A stretch of DNA of 64,000 nucleotides from UBA9676 sp963741615 (GCA_963741615.1 CAVUIU010000030.1:558001-622000); one strand, 5' to 3'. Shown: positions 34,477 through 43,244, counted from the first letter of the stretch. Translations and numbers: made by a program. Notes: generated by a model from the letters alone, not told the origin.

Positions 34477-35304
34477 ATGTCCGTTTCCCCATCTGTCCGC
34501 GCCCGGTCGGCGATCGTCACCAGGCTCCGCGCCGCTGGCTGTGTCTTCGCCGAGGACGAGGCGCGGCTGCTCATCTCCGCGGCACGGACGCCGGCCGGCC
34601 TGGCCGCCATGGTGGACCAGCGAGCCGCTGGCCTGCCGCTCGAACACGTGCTCGGCTGGGCGGAGTTCTGCGGTCTGCGGGTGGCCGTGGACCCCGGGGT
34701 CTTCATCCCGCGCCGCCGCACCGAGTTCCTGGTGCGCCAGGCCGCGGCCCTGGCCACCGGGCAGGCTCAGGCGGGGGAACGGGCTGTCGTCGTGGACCTG
34801 TGCTGTGGCTCGGGCGCGGTGGGCGCCGCGCTGGCCGCGGTGCTGGAGCGGGTCGAGTTGCACGCCGCCGATGTCAACCCGGTGGCGGTGCGGTGTGCCC
34901 GCCGCAACGTCGCCGCCGTGGGGGGCCAGGTTTACCAAGGTGACCTTTACGAGCCGCTGCCCGCCGGGCTGCGGGGCCGGGTCAACGTCCTGGTGGCCAA
35001 CGTGCCGTACGTGCCTACCGGGGAGGTCGGGCTGCTGCCCCCCGAGGCGCGCGTCCACGAGCCGCTGGTGGCGCTCGACGGCGGCGCGGACGGGCTTGAC
35101 GTGCTGCGGCGCGTGGCTGCCGCGGCGCCGGGATGGCTGGCACCAGGTGGTCACCTGCTGGCCGAGACGAGCGAGCGGCAGGCGCCGCGGGCGGTGGAGG
35201 CCGTCGCCCGCAGCGGGCTGGTTCCGCGGGTGGCCGGTTCCGCCACGCTGAACGCCACCGTCGTCATCGGGGCCAGGACCATCGCCGAGCCAGCTGAGGG
35301 CTGA
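34477..35304 (+). CDS. PrmC/HemK-related N5-glutamine methyltransferase-like protein
   Basis: 275 residues. The SAM-binding motif I is VVDLCCGSGAVGAAL; motif IV reads NVPYVPTGEV, where PrmC has NPPY. The Val replacement marks the TIGR03704-type branch of unknown target rather than the release-factor methyltransferase itself. ATG 34477 was chosen; the frame is open further upstream, but that stretch is GC-skewed and lacks a ribosome site. Confidence 0.85.
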   Translation: MSVSPSVRARSAIVTRLRAAGCVFAEDEARLLISAARTPAGLAAMVDQRAAGLPLEHVLGWAEFCGLRVAVDPGVFIPRRRTEFLVRQAAALATGQAQAGERAVVVDLCCGSGAVGAALAAVLERVELHAADVNPVAVRCARRNVAAVGGQVYQGDLYEPLPAGLRGRVNVLVANVPYVPTGEVGLLPPEARVHEPLVALDGGADGLDVLRRVAAAAPGWLAPGGHLLAETSERQAPRAVEAVARSGLVPRVAGSATLNATVVIGARTIAEPAEG

Positions 35305-35422
35305 GGCCGGTCGTTCGTGCCTGGCGCGGCGTAGAACCGGAGCATGATCCGGGCCCGGCAGCTGCTGTCCTATGCATCCGAAGGAGCCCTGCCATAGGCT
35401 CCGCGGGTCGAAGGGATTAGCC

Positions 35423-36499
35423 ATGATCGAGCCTTACCAGGCCATCGGCCTGGTGCCCACCATGCGTGGCATCAGCCACCGGGATGAGATCGCGACCAAC
35501 CTCGAGCATCTGTCGCACCTGATCAAAGCCGCGTCATGGCTGTCCAGCCTGGATCTGCCGGTGCGGCTCATCGCCATCCCCGAGGGCGCCCTGCAGGGCT
35601 TCAACGACGAAGTGCTCGACCTTGATCATGAGGGCTTCGCGCGGGAATGCGCGATCGACGTCCCGGGCCCGGAGACGGATTACCTCGGCGCCCTCGCCCG
35701 GCAGTGGGACGCCTTCGTGATGGCCCAGGCGAAGGCCCGGCACCCGGAATTCCCCGGGCGCTTCTTCAACGTTGGCTTTATCCTGAGCCCGGACGGCGAG
35801 GTGATCCTCAAGCACCACAAAGTGGTGCCGCTTCTCCCGGTCGAGCATTCGGTGACGCCACACAACGTCTGGGATAAGTGGGTCGAGCTGTACGGCCGTA
35901 ACCTGGATGCGTTCTACCCTGTCGCCGACACAGAGATCGGCCGGCTGGGATTCCTGATGGCCAACGAGGGCTCATACCCCGAGAACGCGCGTGGCCTGGC
36001 GATGAACGGAGCGGAACTGGTCTACCGGGGCCCGTACCCGCACCCGCACGTCGGCAACGGCCTGTTCGAGATCCAGAACCGTGCGCGCGCTCTCGACAAC
36101 AATCTGTACCTGATCGCCTGCAACGTTGGCACGTATTACCTGCACGCCGACTCTGACATCGCGATCGATACCTTCGGCGGCGGGTCGGCCGTGATCGACT
36201 ACCGCGGGCAGATCGTCGGGCGGCACGATTACAGCGGCGGGTCATCCTGGGTCGCCGGGACGGTCGATATCGAGGCGCTGCGCCGTTTCCGCGCGAATGC
36301 GCAGTGGGACAACTGGATGAAGGACCTCACCACCGAGCAGTACCAGCTTATTTACGAGGAGCCGGTTTACCCGAAGAATATCTATCTCGATCGTGCGCCG
36401 TACACACACGGCGAGTACCGCCAGGAGATAACTGCCCGGCAAATTGAGCTGATGCACGAGCGGGACATCTGGGTGCGGCCGGACGCGGGCCGCGGCTGA
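35423..36499 (+). CDS. Amidase/nitrilase-superfamily protein lacking the catalytic cysteine
   Basis: 358 residues of the carbon-nitrogen hydrolase fold, closest by eye to aliphatic amidases. The catalytic Glu (E54 in IPEGALQGF) and Lys (K133 in ILKHHKVVPL) are in place, but the Cys motif ICDDGNYPE of amidases reads MANEGSYPE here: the Cys position is A180 (codon GCC at 35960-35962). The following NGAELVYRGPYPHPHVGN is as in active relatives. It may be a pseudoenzyme or use another mechanism. ATG 35423 has GAAGGG upstream; no operon partner. Confidence 0.85.
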   Translation: MIEPYQAIGLVPTMRGISHRDEIATNLEHLSHLIKAASWLSSLDLPVRLIAIPEGALQGFNDEVLDLDHEGFARECAIDVPGPETDYLGALARQWDAFVMAQAKARHPEFPGRFFNVGFILSPDGEVILKHHKVVPLLPVEHSVTPHNVWDKWVELYGRNLDAFYPVADTEIGRLGFLMANEGSYPENARGLAMNGAELVYRGPYPHPHVGNGLFEIQNRARALDNNLYLIACNVGTYYLHADSDIAIDTFGGGSAVIDYRGQIVGRHDYSGGSSWVAGTVDIEALRRFRANAQWDNWMKDLTTEQYQLIYEEPVYPKNIYLDRAPYTHGEYRQEITARQIELMHERDIWVRPDAGRG

Positions 36500-36505
36500 C
36501 GCCGG

Positions 36506-36997
36506 TCAGCCGGCTTGGTCGGCTGTGCCCGTGGGCGCGGCGGCCAGTGCCGTCTCGATCTCTGACCGATGGTCGTCCGCGTGCCGGATCGCGATCTGCG
36601 CCAGGCGCTGGACCCTGCCGTCACCGGCCTTCAGGTCGGCGGGACTGAGCCCGGCGATCAGCCCGCTGATGGCCGCCCCGCTGCGGCGCAGGTGGTCGGC
36701 CGCCTCGGCCCTGCTCACCGACGCGGCCTCGCTGGCGTGCTCCGCGTTCAGCGCGTCCACGATCTCGCCGTCAATTTCGACCGGCTGACCGGCGACGATC
36801 TGGTTTATCCAGCCCATGAAGTACTCATATGAGTCCGCGACGTGATCCACGACCACGCCGACCGGCCGGGGATCACCGTGGAGGGGCGCCGAGTGCCACT
36901 GCGCGTCGGTGCACCCGCTCACGAAGCCGGTCAGCCGCTCCCGGGCCGCGTCGATGTCCGCCGCGAACTCCGCTGGGCTCCTCGCGTCCTCCTGCAT
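36506..36997 (-). CDS. DinB-family four-helix protein
   Basis: 163 residues with the DinB metal-site pattern: H in VGVVVDHVADSYEYFMGW near residue 52 and the C-terminal pair in IRHADDHRSEIETAL near 140. Typical of small metal-binding or thiol-transferase-like proteins of actinobacteria. It converges on the amidase-like gene with a six-base gap. Function unknown. Confidence 0.8.
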   Translation of the reverse strand: MQEDARSPAEFAADIDAARERLTGFVSGCTDAQWHSAPLHGDPRPVGVVVDHVADSYEYFMGWINQIVAGQPVEIDGEIVDALNAEHASEAASVSRAEAADHLRRSGAAISGLIAGLSPADLKAGDGRVQRLAQIAIRHADDHRSEIETALAAAPTGTADQAG

Positions 36998-37045
36998 GAT
37001 CCGAGCCTACCGGCCGGCCTGGGCGCGGGCGGGTCGTGCTGACGT

Positions 37046-37972
37046 TCAGTCCTCGGGCCCGGGCGGGCCCGCGGCCGGGGGAGCGGGGTGGTCAAGGGTC
37101 TTCTCGAACCAGTGGTGGGCGTAGGGCTCGTCGTTGAAGGGGGCTGTCTCGTGGTAGCCGGCCGCCCGGTACAGGCCGATCGCCTCACCGAGCGCGCGGT
37201 TGGTCTCCAGCCGCACAGCCTGGGCCCCGTTGGCCGCCGCATGGGCCTCCAGCTCGGTGAGGAGCCGGCGGCCGAGCCCGAGGCCGCGGACGCTGTGGGC
37301 GACCCACATCCGCTTGATCTCGGCCGGCGCGTCGTCGTGGAACTTGAGCGCGCCGCACCCGACGGGCTCGCCATGGAGGGTGGCGAGCACCAGGAGGCCC
37401 GCGGGCGGGGTCAGCTCTTCGTCGTCGGCGGAGATGCTCCGGGCCGGGTCGAAGCCGCCATCGAAGCGGTCCGACAGCTCGCGGAAGTAGGCCCGCAGGC
37501 ACAGCCGGGCCGCTGGTTCCCGCGGGTCGCACACGGCGATCCGGACCGCCGAGGCCACCAGCAGCCGCTCCGCCTCGGCCATCGCCGTGATGAGCCGCGT
37601 GCGCTGCCGCGCGCTGAGCGGCCGCAGGATGGACGTGGCCAGGTCATCGGAGCGCCGGTCAAGTTCTGCCCGCTCGGCCAGCCCGCGGCGGGTGATACTC
37701 ACCGTTCGCACCCGTGCGTCGGCCTCGCTCTGCGCGACGACGACGAGCCCTGCTTTCTCCAGTGACCGCAGCAGCCGGCTCAGATAGCCCGAGTCCAGGT
37801 CAAGCCGTGATCGCAGCAGCCTGACATCGCAGCCGTCCGGGCCGATCTCCCACAGCAGGCGGGCCTGCCCGAGCGGGCGGTCGCGGGACAGGAACGCGTC
37901 GTTGAGCGCGCCGATCCGCTGCGCGACGGTCCGGTTGAACCGCCGGACCTGATCGATCATGCCTGGGTCCAT
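37046..37972 (-). CDS. MarR-type HTH fused to GNAT acetyltransferase
   Basis: 308 residues. The N-terminal MarR winged helix (RLLWEIGPDGCDVRLLRSRLDLDSGYLSRLLRSLEKAGLVVV, then DARVRTVSITRRG wing) covers about residues 35-110. The C-terminal GNAT domain has IKRMWVAHSVRGLGLGRRLLTELEAHA (acetyl-CoA pyrophosphate loop RGLGLGRRL) and ALGEAIGLYRAAGY. Such fusions may both sense and acetylate a small molecule. The start codon lies at the edge of a perfect dyad whose loop holds a -10 element, which suggests autoregulation. Confidence 0.92.
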   Translation of the reverse strand: MDPGMIDQVRRFNRTVAQRIGALNDAFLSRDRPLGQARLLWEIGPDGCDVRLLRSRLDLDSGYLSRLLRSLEKAGLVVVAQSEADARVRTVSITRRGLAERAELDRRSDDLATSILRPLSARQRTRLITAMAEAERLLVASAVRIAVCDPREPAARLCLRAYFRELSDRFDGGFDPARSISADDEELTPPAGLLVLATLHGEPVGCGALKFHDDAPAEIKRMWVAHSVRGLGLGRRLLTELEAHAAANGAQAVRLETNRALGEAIGLYRAAGYHETAPFNDEPYAHHWFEKTLDHPAPPAAGPPGPED

Positions 37973-37993
37973 TCTCTGACAATAGTCAGAGAA
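37972..37993 (-). promoter_or_regulatory. Autoregulatory operator with embedded -10 for the MarR-GNAT gene
   Basis: Perfect inverted repeat TTCTCTGAC-AATA-GTCAGAGAA (arms 37972-37980 and 37985-37993). On the minus strand TATTGT sits across its centre, and only CAGAGA separates it from the ATG, so transcription would start at or next to the ATG and the message would be leaderless. The operator size suits a MarR dimer. Confidence 0.7.
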
Positions 37994-38038
37994 GCGCGGT
38001 CGCCGCAGTGTGTCTTCGGCAGGACATGCATGACCAGC

Positions 38039-39163
38039 TCAGGTCCGGGCCGGCCCGGGAAGGATGACGACCTTGACCGGATCGCCCGCACGGTCCCGCA
38101 CCACCCCGAACGCGGTGGTGATGTCCTCCAGCGGGAAGCGGTGGGTCACCATCTCGGCGCCACGGAGCTTTCCCTGGGCGGCCAGCGCAACGGCTCGCTT
38201 GACGTTGTTGCCTCCCTCACCGCGGGAGGTGTGGATGCTGATGTTCTTGCGGACGACCGCGCTGAGGTCGAGGGTGATCTTGCCGGGGTAGAAGGCGACG
38301 ATGACGATCCTGCCGCCGCGTTTGGTGATCTCGGCGCATTGCTGTGGCGCCTCGACGCCGCCGGAGCACTCGATGCTCATGTCGGCGCCGAGGCCCGCGG
38401 TGAGGTCGAGGACCGCCCGCACGGGGTCGGTCTCACGGGCGTTTATCACGTGATCGGCGCCCAGGCGGCGGCCCAGCCCCAGCGGGGACGGCCGGGTGCC
38501 GACCAGGATCACCCGCCCCGCGCCGAGCGCCTTGCAGACCTGCACGGTCGTGAGACCGACCGGACCGGGGCCGAACACCACGACGTCCAGCCCGGCGATA
38601 TAGCCGCCGGCCACATCCAGCCCGTAGAGGCCGGTGCCCGCGGTGGTGATCAGGACGCCGTCCTCGAAGGAGAGCTGTGGCGGCAACTGGTAGAGCGCGC
38701 TGACGTGGTGGACGGCGTATTCGGCGAAGCCGCCGTCCACCGTCATCCCGGAGGCCCGGTGACCCTTGGCCCGGTTGCCGTAGTTGAGGCAGGCCGTGTA
38801 CCTGCCGACTAAGCAGTTGTCGCAGCGGCCGCAGCCGCTGTGCGCTTCGATGCACACCCGGTCACCGGCCGCGAACTCGTCCACCTGGCTGCCCGTGGCC
38901 GCCACCGTGCCGGCCCATTCGTGGCCGGGCGTGTAGTCCCCGAGCGGCGGTGTCTGCGGGAAGTGGCCATCGAAGATCTTCAGGTCGGTCCCGCACGTGC
39001 CGCACATCGCCACCTTGACGAGCACCTCGTCCGGCCCGGGCAGCGGGACCGGGCGCTCGATGACGCGGATGTCGCGGGGGCCGAACAGGACCGCCGCGCG
39101 CATCACCTCCGGCAGGTCCGGCCGGGGGCCCGGCGCAGCGGCTGGGGTGGGCGCAGCGGTCAT
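38039..39163 (-). CDS. Zinc-dependent medium-chain alcohol dehydrogenase
   Basis: 374 residues. Catalytic zinc ligands lie in CGTCGTD and GHEWAGTV. Structural-zinc Cys are in CGRCDNCLVGRYTAC, and the NAD(P) motif is VVVFGPGPVGLTTVQVCKALGAG. Similar to sorbitol/threonine-dehydrogenase-like enzymes; the substrate alcohol is unknown. GGAAGGA precedes the ATG. Ends close to the MarR-GNAT gene, which is transcribed in the same direction but has its own promoter. Confidence 0.93.
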   Translation of the reverse strand: MTAAPTPAAAPGPRPDLPEVMRAAVLFGPRDIRVIERPVPLPGPDEVLVKVAMCGTCGTDLKIFDGHFPQTPPLGDYTPGHEWAGTVAATGSQVDEFAAGDRVCIEAHSGCGRCDNCLVGRYTACLNYGNRAKGHRASGMTVDGGFAEYAVHHVSALYQLPPQLSFEDGVLITTAGTGLYGLDVAGGYIAGLDVVVFGPGPVGLTTVQVCKALGAGRVILVGTRPSPLGLGRRLGADHVINARETDPVRAVLDLTAGLGADMSIECSGGVEAPQQCAEITKRGGRIVIVAFYPGKITLDLSAVVRKNISIHTSRGEGGNNVKRAVALAAQGKLRGAEMVTHRFPLEDITTAFGVVRDRAGDPVKVVILPGPART

Positions 39164-39290
39164 GGTCGGTCCTTCCTGCCGCTCCCCGACCGCACCCTAC
39201 CGGCAGGCTGCGGGCCGCCGCTGGACCGGTTGTCGGGGCGGTGCCGGTGCGGCCGGGATGGCCGCGGCGCGGCACCGCCCCGTGCATGGT

Positions 39291-39590
39291 TCAGGCGGCC
39301 GCTGTGACCGTTTTCTTTTGCGCGGCCCGTGCCCGGTCGGCGAGCACCGCCATGGTGGCCGCGGCCAGCGCCGCCCCGGCGGCGATCAGGGCGATCTGCC
39401 AGCCGGGCATGCCGCCCACCACGACGGTGTGGACGACGGCGCGGCTGGGGGAGGGGCCAGCGCCGGTGGCCCCGCCGGGCGGGGCAGTGGTCGCGAACGC
39501 GGCGGGCGCGGCGGCGGCGAACGCCAGCAGGGCGCCGGCCAGGGCGGCCAGGACGCCCGCGTAACGGCGGATGCGGTGGATGGGGCTCAT
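39291..39590 (-). CDS. Small secreted or membrane-anchored protein
   Basis: 99 residues: signal-like N-terminal helix (RYAGVLAALAGALLAFAAAAPAAFA), a Pro/Gly/Thr/Ser linker, and a second helix (GWQIALIAAGAALAAATMAVL) ending in a basic tail. AAGGAG lies six bases before ATG. Family not recognised; two-helix topology seen in many actinobacterial envelope peptides. Confidence 0.65.
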   Translation of the reverse strand: MSPIHRIRRYAGVLAALAGALLAFAAAAPAAFATTAPPGGATGAGPSPSRAVVHTVVVGGMPGWQIALIAAGAALAAATMAVLADRARAAQKKTVTAAA

Positions 39591-39756
39591 GACGGTCTCC
39601 TTCGGCTGACGATGAGTTCACCGCGACCGTATGACCGCTGGCCCGCGCTGGGGATCGGGAGCGATCCCCCAGTTTTCCCGCTGCGCTCCCTAGATTTCCG
39701 CCGCCCTGGCCAGCCCGAGCCGGGCAGCGCGGGCAGCGGCGACGCGACGGGCCGGC

Positions 39757-40431
39757 TCAGCGGGGGCCAACGCTGACCTTCCCGGGCAGCACACCGAGCA
39801 CGTACGCGAGTTCGGTCTCGTACACGTGTGCCGACTTGACGATCAGCACCAGGCGGCCGACGGGCAGCCCGAGTCCGGCGGCGACGCGATGCTGCAAGGC
39901 GGCGAGCTCGACCAGGTTGCCGTATCCCTTGGCGCCGAAGTCGATGCTGTGCGCGTAGACGACCAGTTCGACCGCGCCGCCCGGCAGCCAGAAGTCGAGC
40001 AGGCTGACACAGGGGATGTACGTGGAGTCGGTGTGGGGCTGGAAGGTGGTGATGGTAGCCGACCGTGATGCCGGGTGCCGGCGCAGCCGATCGATGACCC
40101 AGGCAATCTGGTCGCGGCCGGAGTGCTCATAGTCGAACAGCCGGGTCGCGTAGCTGTCCGCCCCGCCCAGTTCCGTGACCCGGCAGCGGTCGGCGAAGTT
40201 GGCGCGCATCCACGCGAGCCGCTCGGGGTCGGCATGGCGGGCGATGATCTCATCGTCTGGATCGGGCCGTTCGATGACCAGCGTCACCAGCGAGATCTCG
40301 CGGACCGGCAGGTCGTCATAGCGGCTGACGAGGCCGTCGGAGATGATCCGCCGGGCGACGGCGAACCACGCCGAGCCGATGGTGACCGCGTGCAGGGTGT
40401 CCGGGTTGTCGCTGGCAGGCGGTGTCGTCAC
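39757..40431 (-). CDS. Thymidylate-synthase-fold protein with altered active site
   Basis: 224 residues. Aligned by eye with E. coli ThyA, the nucleophile C141 (IPC), D164, N172, H202 and Y204 match C146, D169, N177, H207 and Y209 with identical spacing (23, 8, 30 and 2). The phosphate-binding Gln-Arg pair (165-166) reads Ala-His and the His after the Cys reads Val, so a different substrate than dUMP is likely. The N-terminal part is shorter than in ThyA. GTG 40431 overlaps the DUF2182 stop by four bases (GTGA), making it the last gene of a three-gene operon. Confidence 0.82.
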   Translation of the reverse strand: MTTPPASDNPDTLHAVTIGSAWFAVARRIISDGLVSRYDDLPVREISLVTLVIERPDPDDEIIARHADPERLAWMRANFADRCRVTELGGADSYATRLFDYEHSGRDQIAWVIDRLRRHPASRSATITTFQPHTDSTYIPCVSLLDFWLPGGAVELVVYAHSIDFGAKGYGNLVELAALQHRVAAGLGLPVGRLVLIVKSAHVYETELAYVLGVLPGKVSVGPR

Positions 40432-41249
40432 CGCGGCATCGCATGCATCATCGGCATGCCGGAGGCGTGCAGGCCGGGAAGCAGCCACGGGAACCAGATC
40501 GCCAGGACGCCGGCCGCGACCAGCACCACCCCCACGGCCCGCCCGAACGGCTTGCCGTGGCGCCAGAGCTTCTCAGCGAAGATGACCACCGCCAGCGCCA
40601 CCATGACCGCTATGTTCATCACGCCGACCGCGATCAGCACGATCATCAGGCCCCAGCAGCACCCGGCGCAGGTCGCCCCGTGATGGAGGCCGACCCGGAC
40701 GTCGCGGCTGCGGCCCTTGAAGCCGAGGTAGTACATCAGCGCGCCGATCGGCGAACGGCAACGGCGCAGGCACCAGTCCTTCCACGGGGTGAGCTGGTAG
40801 AGGCCCGCGGTGACGAAGATCGCCACGCCAAGCCACTTCGCCGCTGTCGGGGAGGCCGTGAGCAGCCGCCCGGTTCCGGCGAGGGCCGCGAAGGCGGCCG
40901 CCCCGACCGCAGCCCAGGTCAGAAGGTAACCGCCGAGAAACAAGCTCATCCGGGTGACGCGGCCGAAGCCGGCCGACCCGCCGCTGATCAGGCGGGTCCA
41001 CAGCACCGCGACCGGCGCGACGGACGGCAGCATCATCGCGGCCATCATCACCACCCACAGCCCGAGGAAAGGCAGCAGCGCCAGGCCCATGGTCCCGGGC
41101 CCGTTGCCCATGCTGCGGGCCAGCATGACCGTGACCGCCCACGCCACCGCCGCCAGCGCCGCCACCGCGATCCATGGCACGGCGAGCTGGCGCGGCGCGA
41201 GGGCCTGCACCGGCCGGGCGGCAGCGGCCGGCCCGGCGTGGTCAGCCAC
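40428..41249 (-). CDS. DUF2182 integral membrane protein
   Basis: 273 residues with about seven helices. The family landmarks are AAMMLPSVAPV near residue 70, CLRRCRSP and HHGATCAGCCWGLM, where clustered Cys and His next to membrane helices suggest metal binding. DUF2182 is usually encoded with DUF1326, as here (14-base gap). GTG start with GGGGGAC upstream. Activity unknown. Confidence 0.88.
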   Translation of the reverse strand: MADHAGPAAAARPVQALAPRQLAVPWIAVAALAAVAWAVTVMLARSMGNGPGTMGLALLPFLGLWVVMMAAMMLPSVAPVAVLWTRLISGGSAGFGRVTRMSLFLGGYLLTWAAVGAAAFAALAGTGRLLTASPTAAKWLGVAIFVTAGLYQLTPWKDWCLRRCRSPIGALMYYLGFKGRSRDVRVGLHHGATCAGCCWGLMIVLIAVGVMNIAVMVALAVVIFAEKLWRHGKPFGRAVGVVLVAAGVLAIWFPWLLPGLHASGMPMMHAMPR

Positions 41250-41263
41250 GACCGGGTCCCCCG

Positions 41264-41857
41264 TCAGCCTTCGTACCGGAAGTCGGTGACGAAGCTGTTC
41301 GTGCCGGAGAAATCGGCGCTCCAGTGGCCGTGGTAGCTCACGTCTTGCGCCCTGGCCTGCCGGACGGGCTGCGTGACGGCGCCGAACGGCGCGTTCGTGA
41401 TCACCGCCGGTGCCTGGCCGTCCATCCCCACCAGCTGGTCACCGCTCATCGACAGAGCACCCGCGACCTCGGCGTGCAGCGAGCCGTCCGCCTTCTCAAA
41501 CGTGATCGCCGCCGGCTCGACCCCGGCGATCTCCCCGATCAGCGGGCCCAATCCCGCGAGATAGCCACCAGCGCCGCCGGAAAAGACCGCACCCAGAGCT
41601 TCGGACTGCTCCGCGGAGGCGCGATCATCCAGATACAGCGCCACCTTCCAGCCGCCGTCGGTCATCCGCTTCGGCGAGTGCACCGCCATCACGGCGTTGA
41701 GACCCGCCAGATCCACCCCGTCCTTGTCGCCGCTGGTGACGTGCCAGGCCAGCATCACGTCACAGTGGTCGTGGGTGGCGGCCCCCAGCCATACACAGTT
41801 GCAGCTGACCTCGCAGTTGCACACCTCGAAATAGTCCCCTTCAACGAAGAAGCTCAT
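41264..41857 (-). CDS. DUF1326 family protein
   Basis: 197 residues beginning FVEGDYFEVCNCEVSCNCVW: the CxC...CxC motif of the family, likely a metal site. FSGGAGGYLAGLGPLIGEIAGVEPAAI is the other conserved part. GGGGGAGG ribosome site. First gene of the operon with DUF2182 and the thymidylate-synthase-like gene; the promoter upstream has a G/C tract that resembles CsoR-type metal-sensor operators. Confidence 0.9.
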   Translation of the reverse strand: MSFFVEGDYFEVCNCEVSCNCVWLGAATHDHCDVMLAWHVTSGDKDGVDLAGLNAVMAVHSPKRMTDGGWKVALYLDDRASAEQSEALGAVFSGGAGGYLAGLGPLIGEIAGVEPAAITFEKADGSLHAEVAGALSMSGDQLVGMDGQAPAVITNAPFGAVTQPVRQARAQDVSYHGHWSADFSGTNSFVTDFRYEG

Positions 41858-41914
41858 GTCATCCTCCCCCGGCGCGGGCTCCGGTCCGCCACCCGGACCG
41901 TCATCTATCTTCGC

Positions 41915-41955
41915 CTTGTAGCACCGCGACCACTGATACGCAACCCCCGGGGGGT
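41915..41955 (-). promoter_or_regulatory. Promoter and G/C-tract operator of the DUF1326 operon
   Basis: -35 TTGCGT (41938-41943), 17 bases, -10 TACAAG (41915-41920) on the minus strand. Directly upstream of and touching the -35 is a tract of five C and six G at 41943-41955 (ACCCCCGGGGGGT), similar to the G/C-tract operators of CsoR/RcnR-family metal sensors. Confidence 0.5.
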
Positions 41956-42005
41956 CCGGAGTTCCGGCCGCTCTGCGCGGGGCGGGTGGCCCGGGCTGCC
42001 GGCGG

Positions 42006-43244
42006 TCATGGTGTCACCACCTGTCCCTTGCCAACCACGGTGATGCCGCCGCTGGACACGACGAAGCCGCGGGCCCGGTCGTGTTCCTTGTCCACCCCGA
42101 CCATCGCGCCCTCCGGGACGACGACGTCCTTGTCCAGGATGGCGTTCTCGACGACGGCCTGACGGCTGACGCGGGAGTTGTGAAGTATCACCGCCCGGTT
42201 CACCCAGGACCAGCTGTCCACCCGGGCTCCCGGCGACAGGACCGAGTCGCGCACCAGCCCGCCGGAGACGATGACGCCGTTGCTGACGACGCTGTTGATC
42301 GCCCGTCCCACCCGGTTGCCGTCGTCATGCACGAACTTGGCCGGCGGCTGCGGGGGCACCTGGGTCAGGATCGGCCACCGCTCGTTGTACAGGTTGAATA
42401 CCGGATGCACCGAGCACAGGTCCATGTGCGCATCGAAATAGGAATCGAGCGTCCCCACGTCCCGCCAGCAGCCCAGGTCGTGCGCATCCGCGCCGGGAAC
42501 CTTGTTCTGCAGGAAGTCATAGACGTGCGCGGCGCGCTCCCGCACCAGCATCGGGATGATGTCGCCGCCCATGCTGTGCCCGCTGGAGTCGTCGGCCGCG
42601 TCTTTCTTCAGCGCGTCCACCAGCACATCGCTGTCGAACACGTAGTTGCCCATGGAGGCGAATGCCCTGTCCGGCTGGCCAGGGCGGCCCGGCGGGTCGG
42701 CCGGCTTTTCCACGAACGCCTCGATCGTGTGGCCGTCGGGCGCGGCCTGCACCACGCCGAACTCCCTCGCCTCCGTCCTCGGGATGGGGATCGCCGCGAC
42801 CGTGACCCCCGCGCTCCAGGCCGCGTGCTGGTCGAGCATCTGCATCGGGTCCATCCGGTAGACATGGTCGGCCCCGAAGACCGCCACGATGTCTGGCCGG
42901 GCGTCGTAGATGAGGTTCAGTGACTGGTAGATCGCATCCGCCGATCCGGTTTGCCAGTGCGGGCCGAGCCGCTGCTGGGCCGGGACCGGCGTCACGTAGT
43001 TGTCCAGCAGGCTGCTCATCCGCCAGGTGGTGGTGATATGCAGGTCCAGGCTGTGGCTCTTGTACTGGGTCAGGACGCAGATGCGCTGGCATCCGGCGTT
43101 GACGAGGTTGGACAGCGTGAAGTCCACCAGCCGGTACAGGCCGCCGAAGGGAACGGCTGGCTTGGCCCGCTCGGAGGTTAAGGGCCAGAGGCGCCTGCCC
43201 GCCCCGCCTGCCAGAACGATGCCCAGCACCCGCTGTCCATCCAT
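42006..43244 (-). CDS. glgC: Glucose-1-phosphate adenylyltransferase
   Basis: Makes ADP-glucose for glycogen synthesis. Nucleotidyltransferase signature LAGGAGRRLWPLTSERAKPAVPFGG (residues 12-36), GTADAIYQ-type block HWQTGSADAIYQSL, FGADHVYRMD, FVEKPADP, and the C-terminal left-handed beta-helix (GGLVRDSVLSPGARVDSWS). 412 residues, with GGGAGG before ATG. No other glycogen gene is adjacent. Confidence 0.96.
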   Translation of the reverse strand: MDGQRVLGIVLAGGAGRRLWPLTSERAKPAVPFGGLYRLVDFTLSNLVNAGCQRICVLTQYKSHSLDLHITTTWRMSSLLDNYVTPVPAQQRLGPHWQTGSADAIYQSLNLIYDARPDIVAVFGADHVYRMDPMQMLDQHAAWSAGVTVAAIPIPRTEAREFGVVQAAPDGHTIEAFVEKPADPPGRPGQPDRAFASMGNYVFDSDVLVDALKKDAADDSSGHSMGGDIIPMLVRERAAHVYDFLQNKVPGADAHDLGCWRDVGTLDSYFDAHMDLCSVHPVFNLYNERWPILTQVPPQPPAKFVHDDGNRVGRAINSVVSNGVIVSGGLVRDSVLSPGARVDSWSWVNRAVILHNSRVSRQAVVENAILDKDVVVPEGAMVGVDKEHDRARGFVVSSGGITVVGKGQVVTP

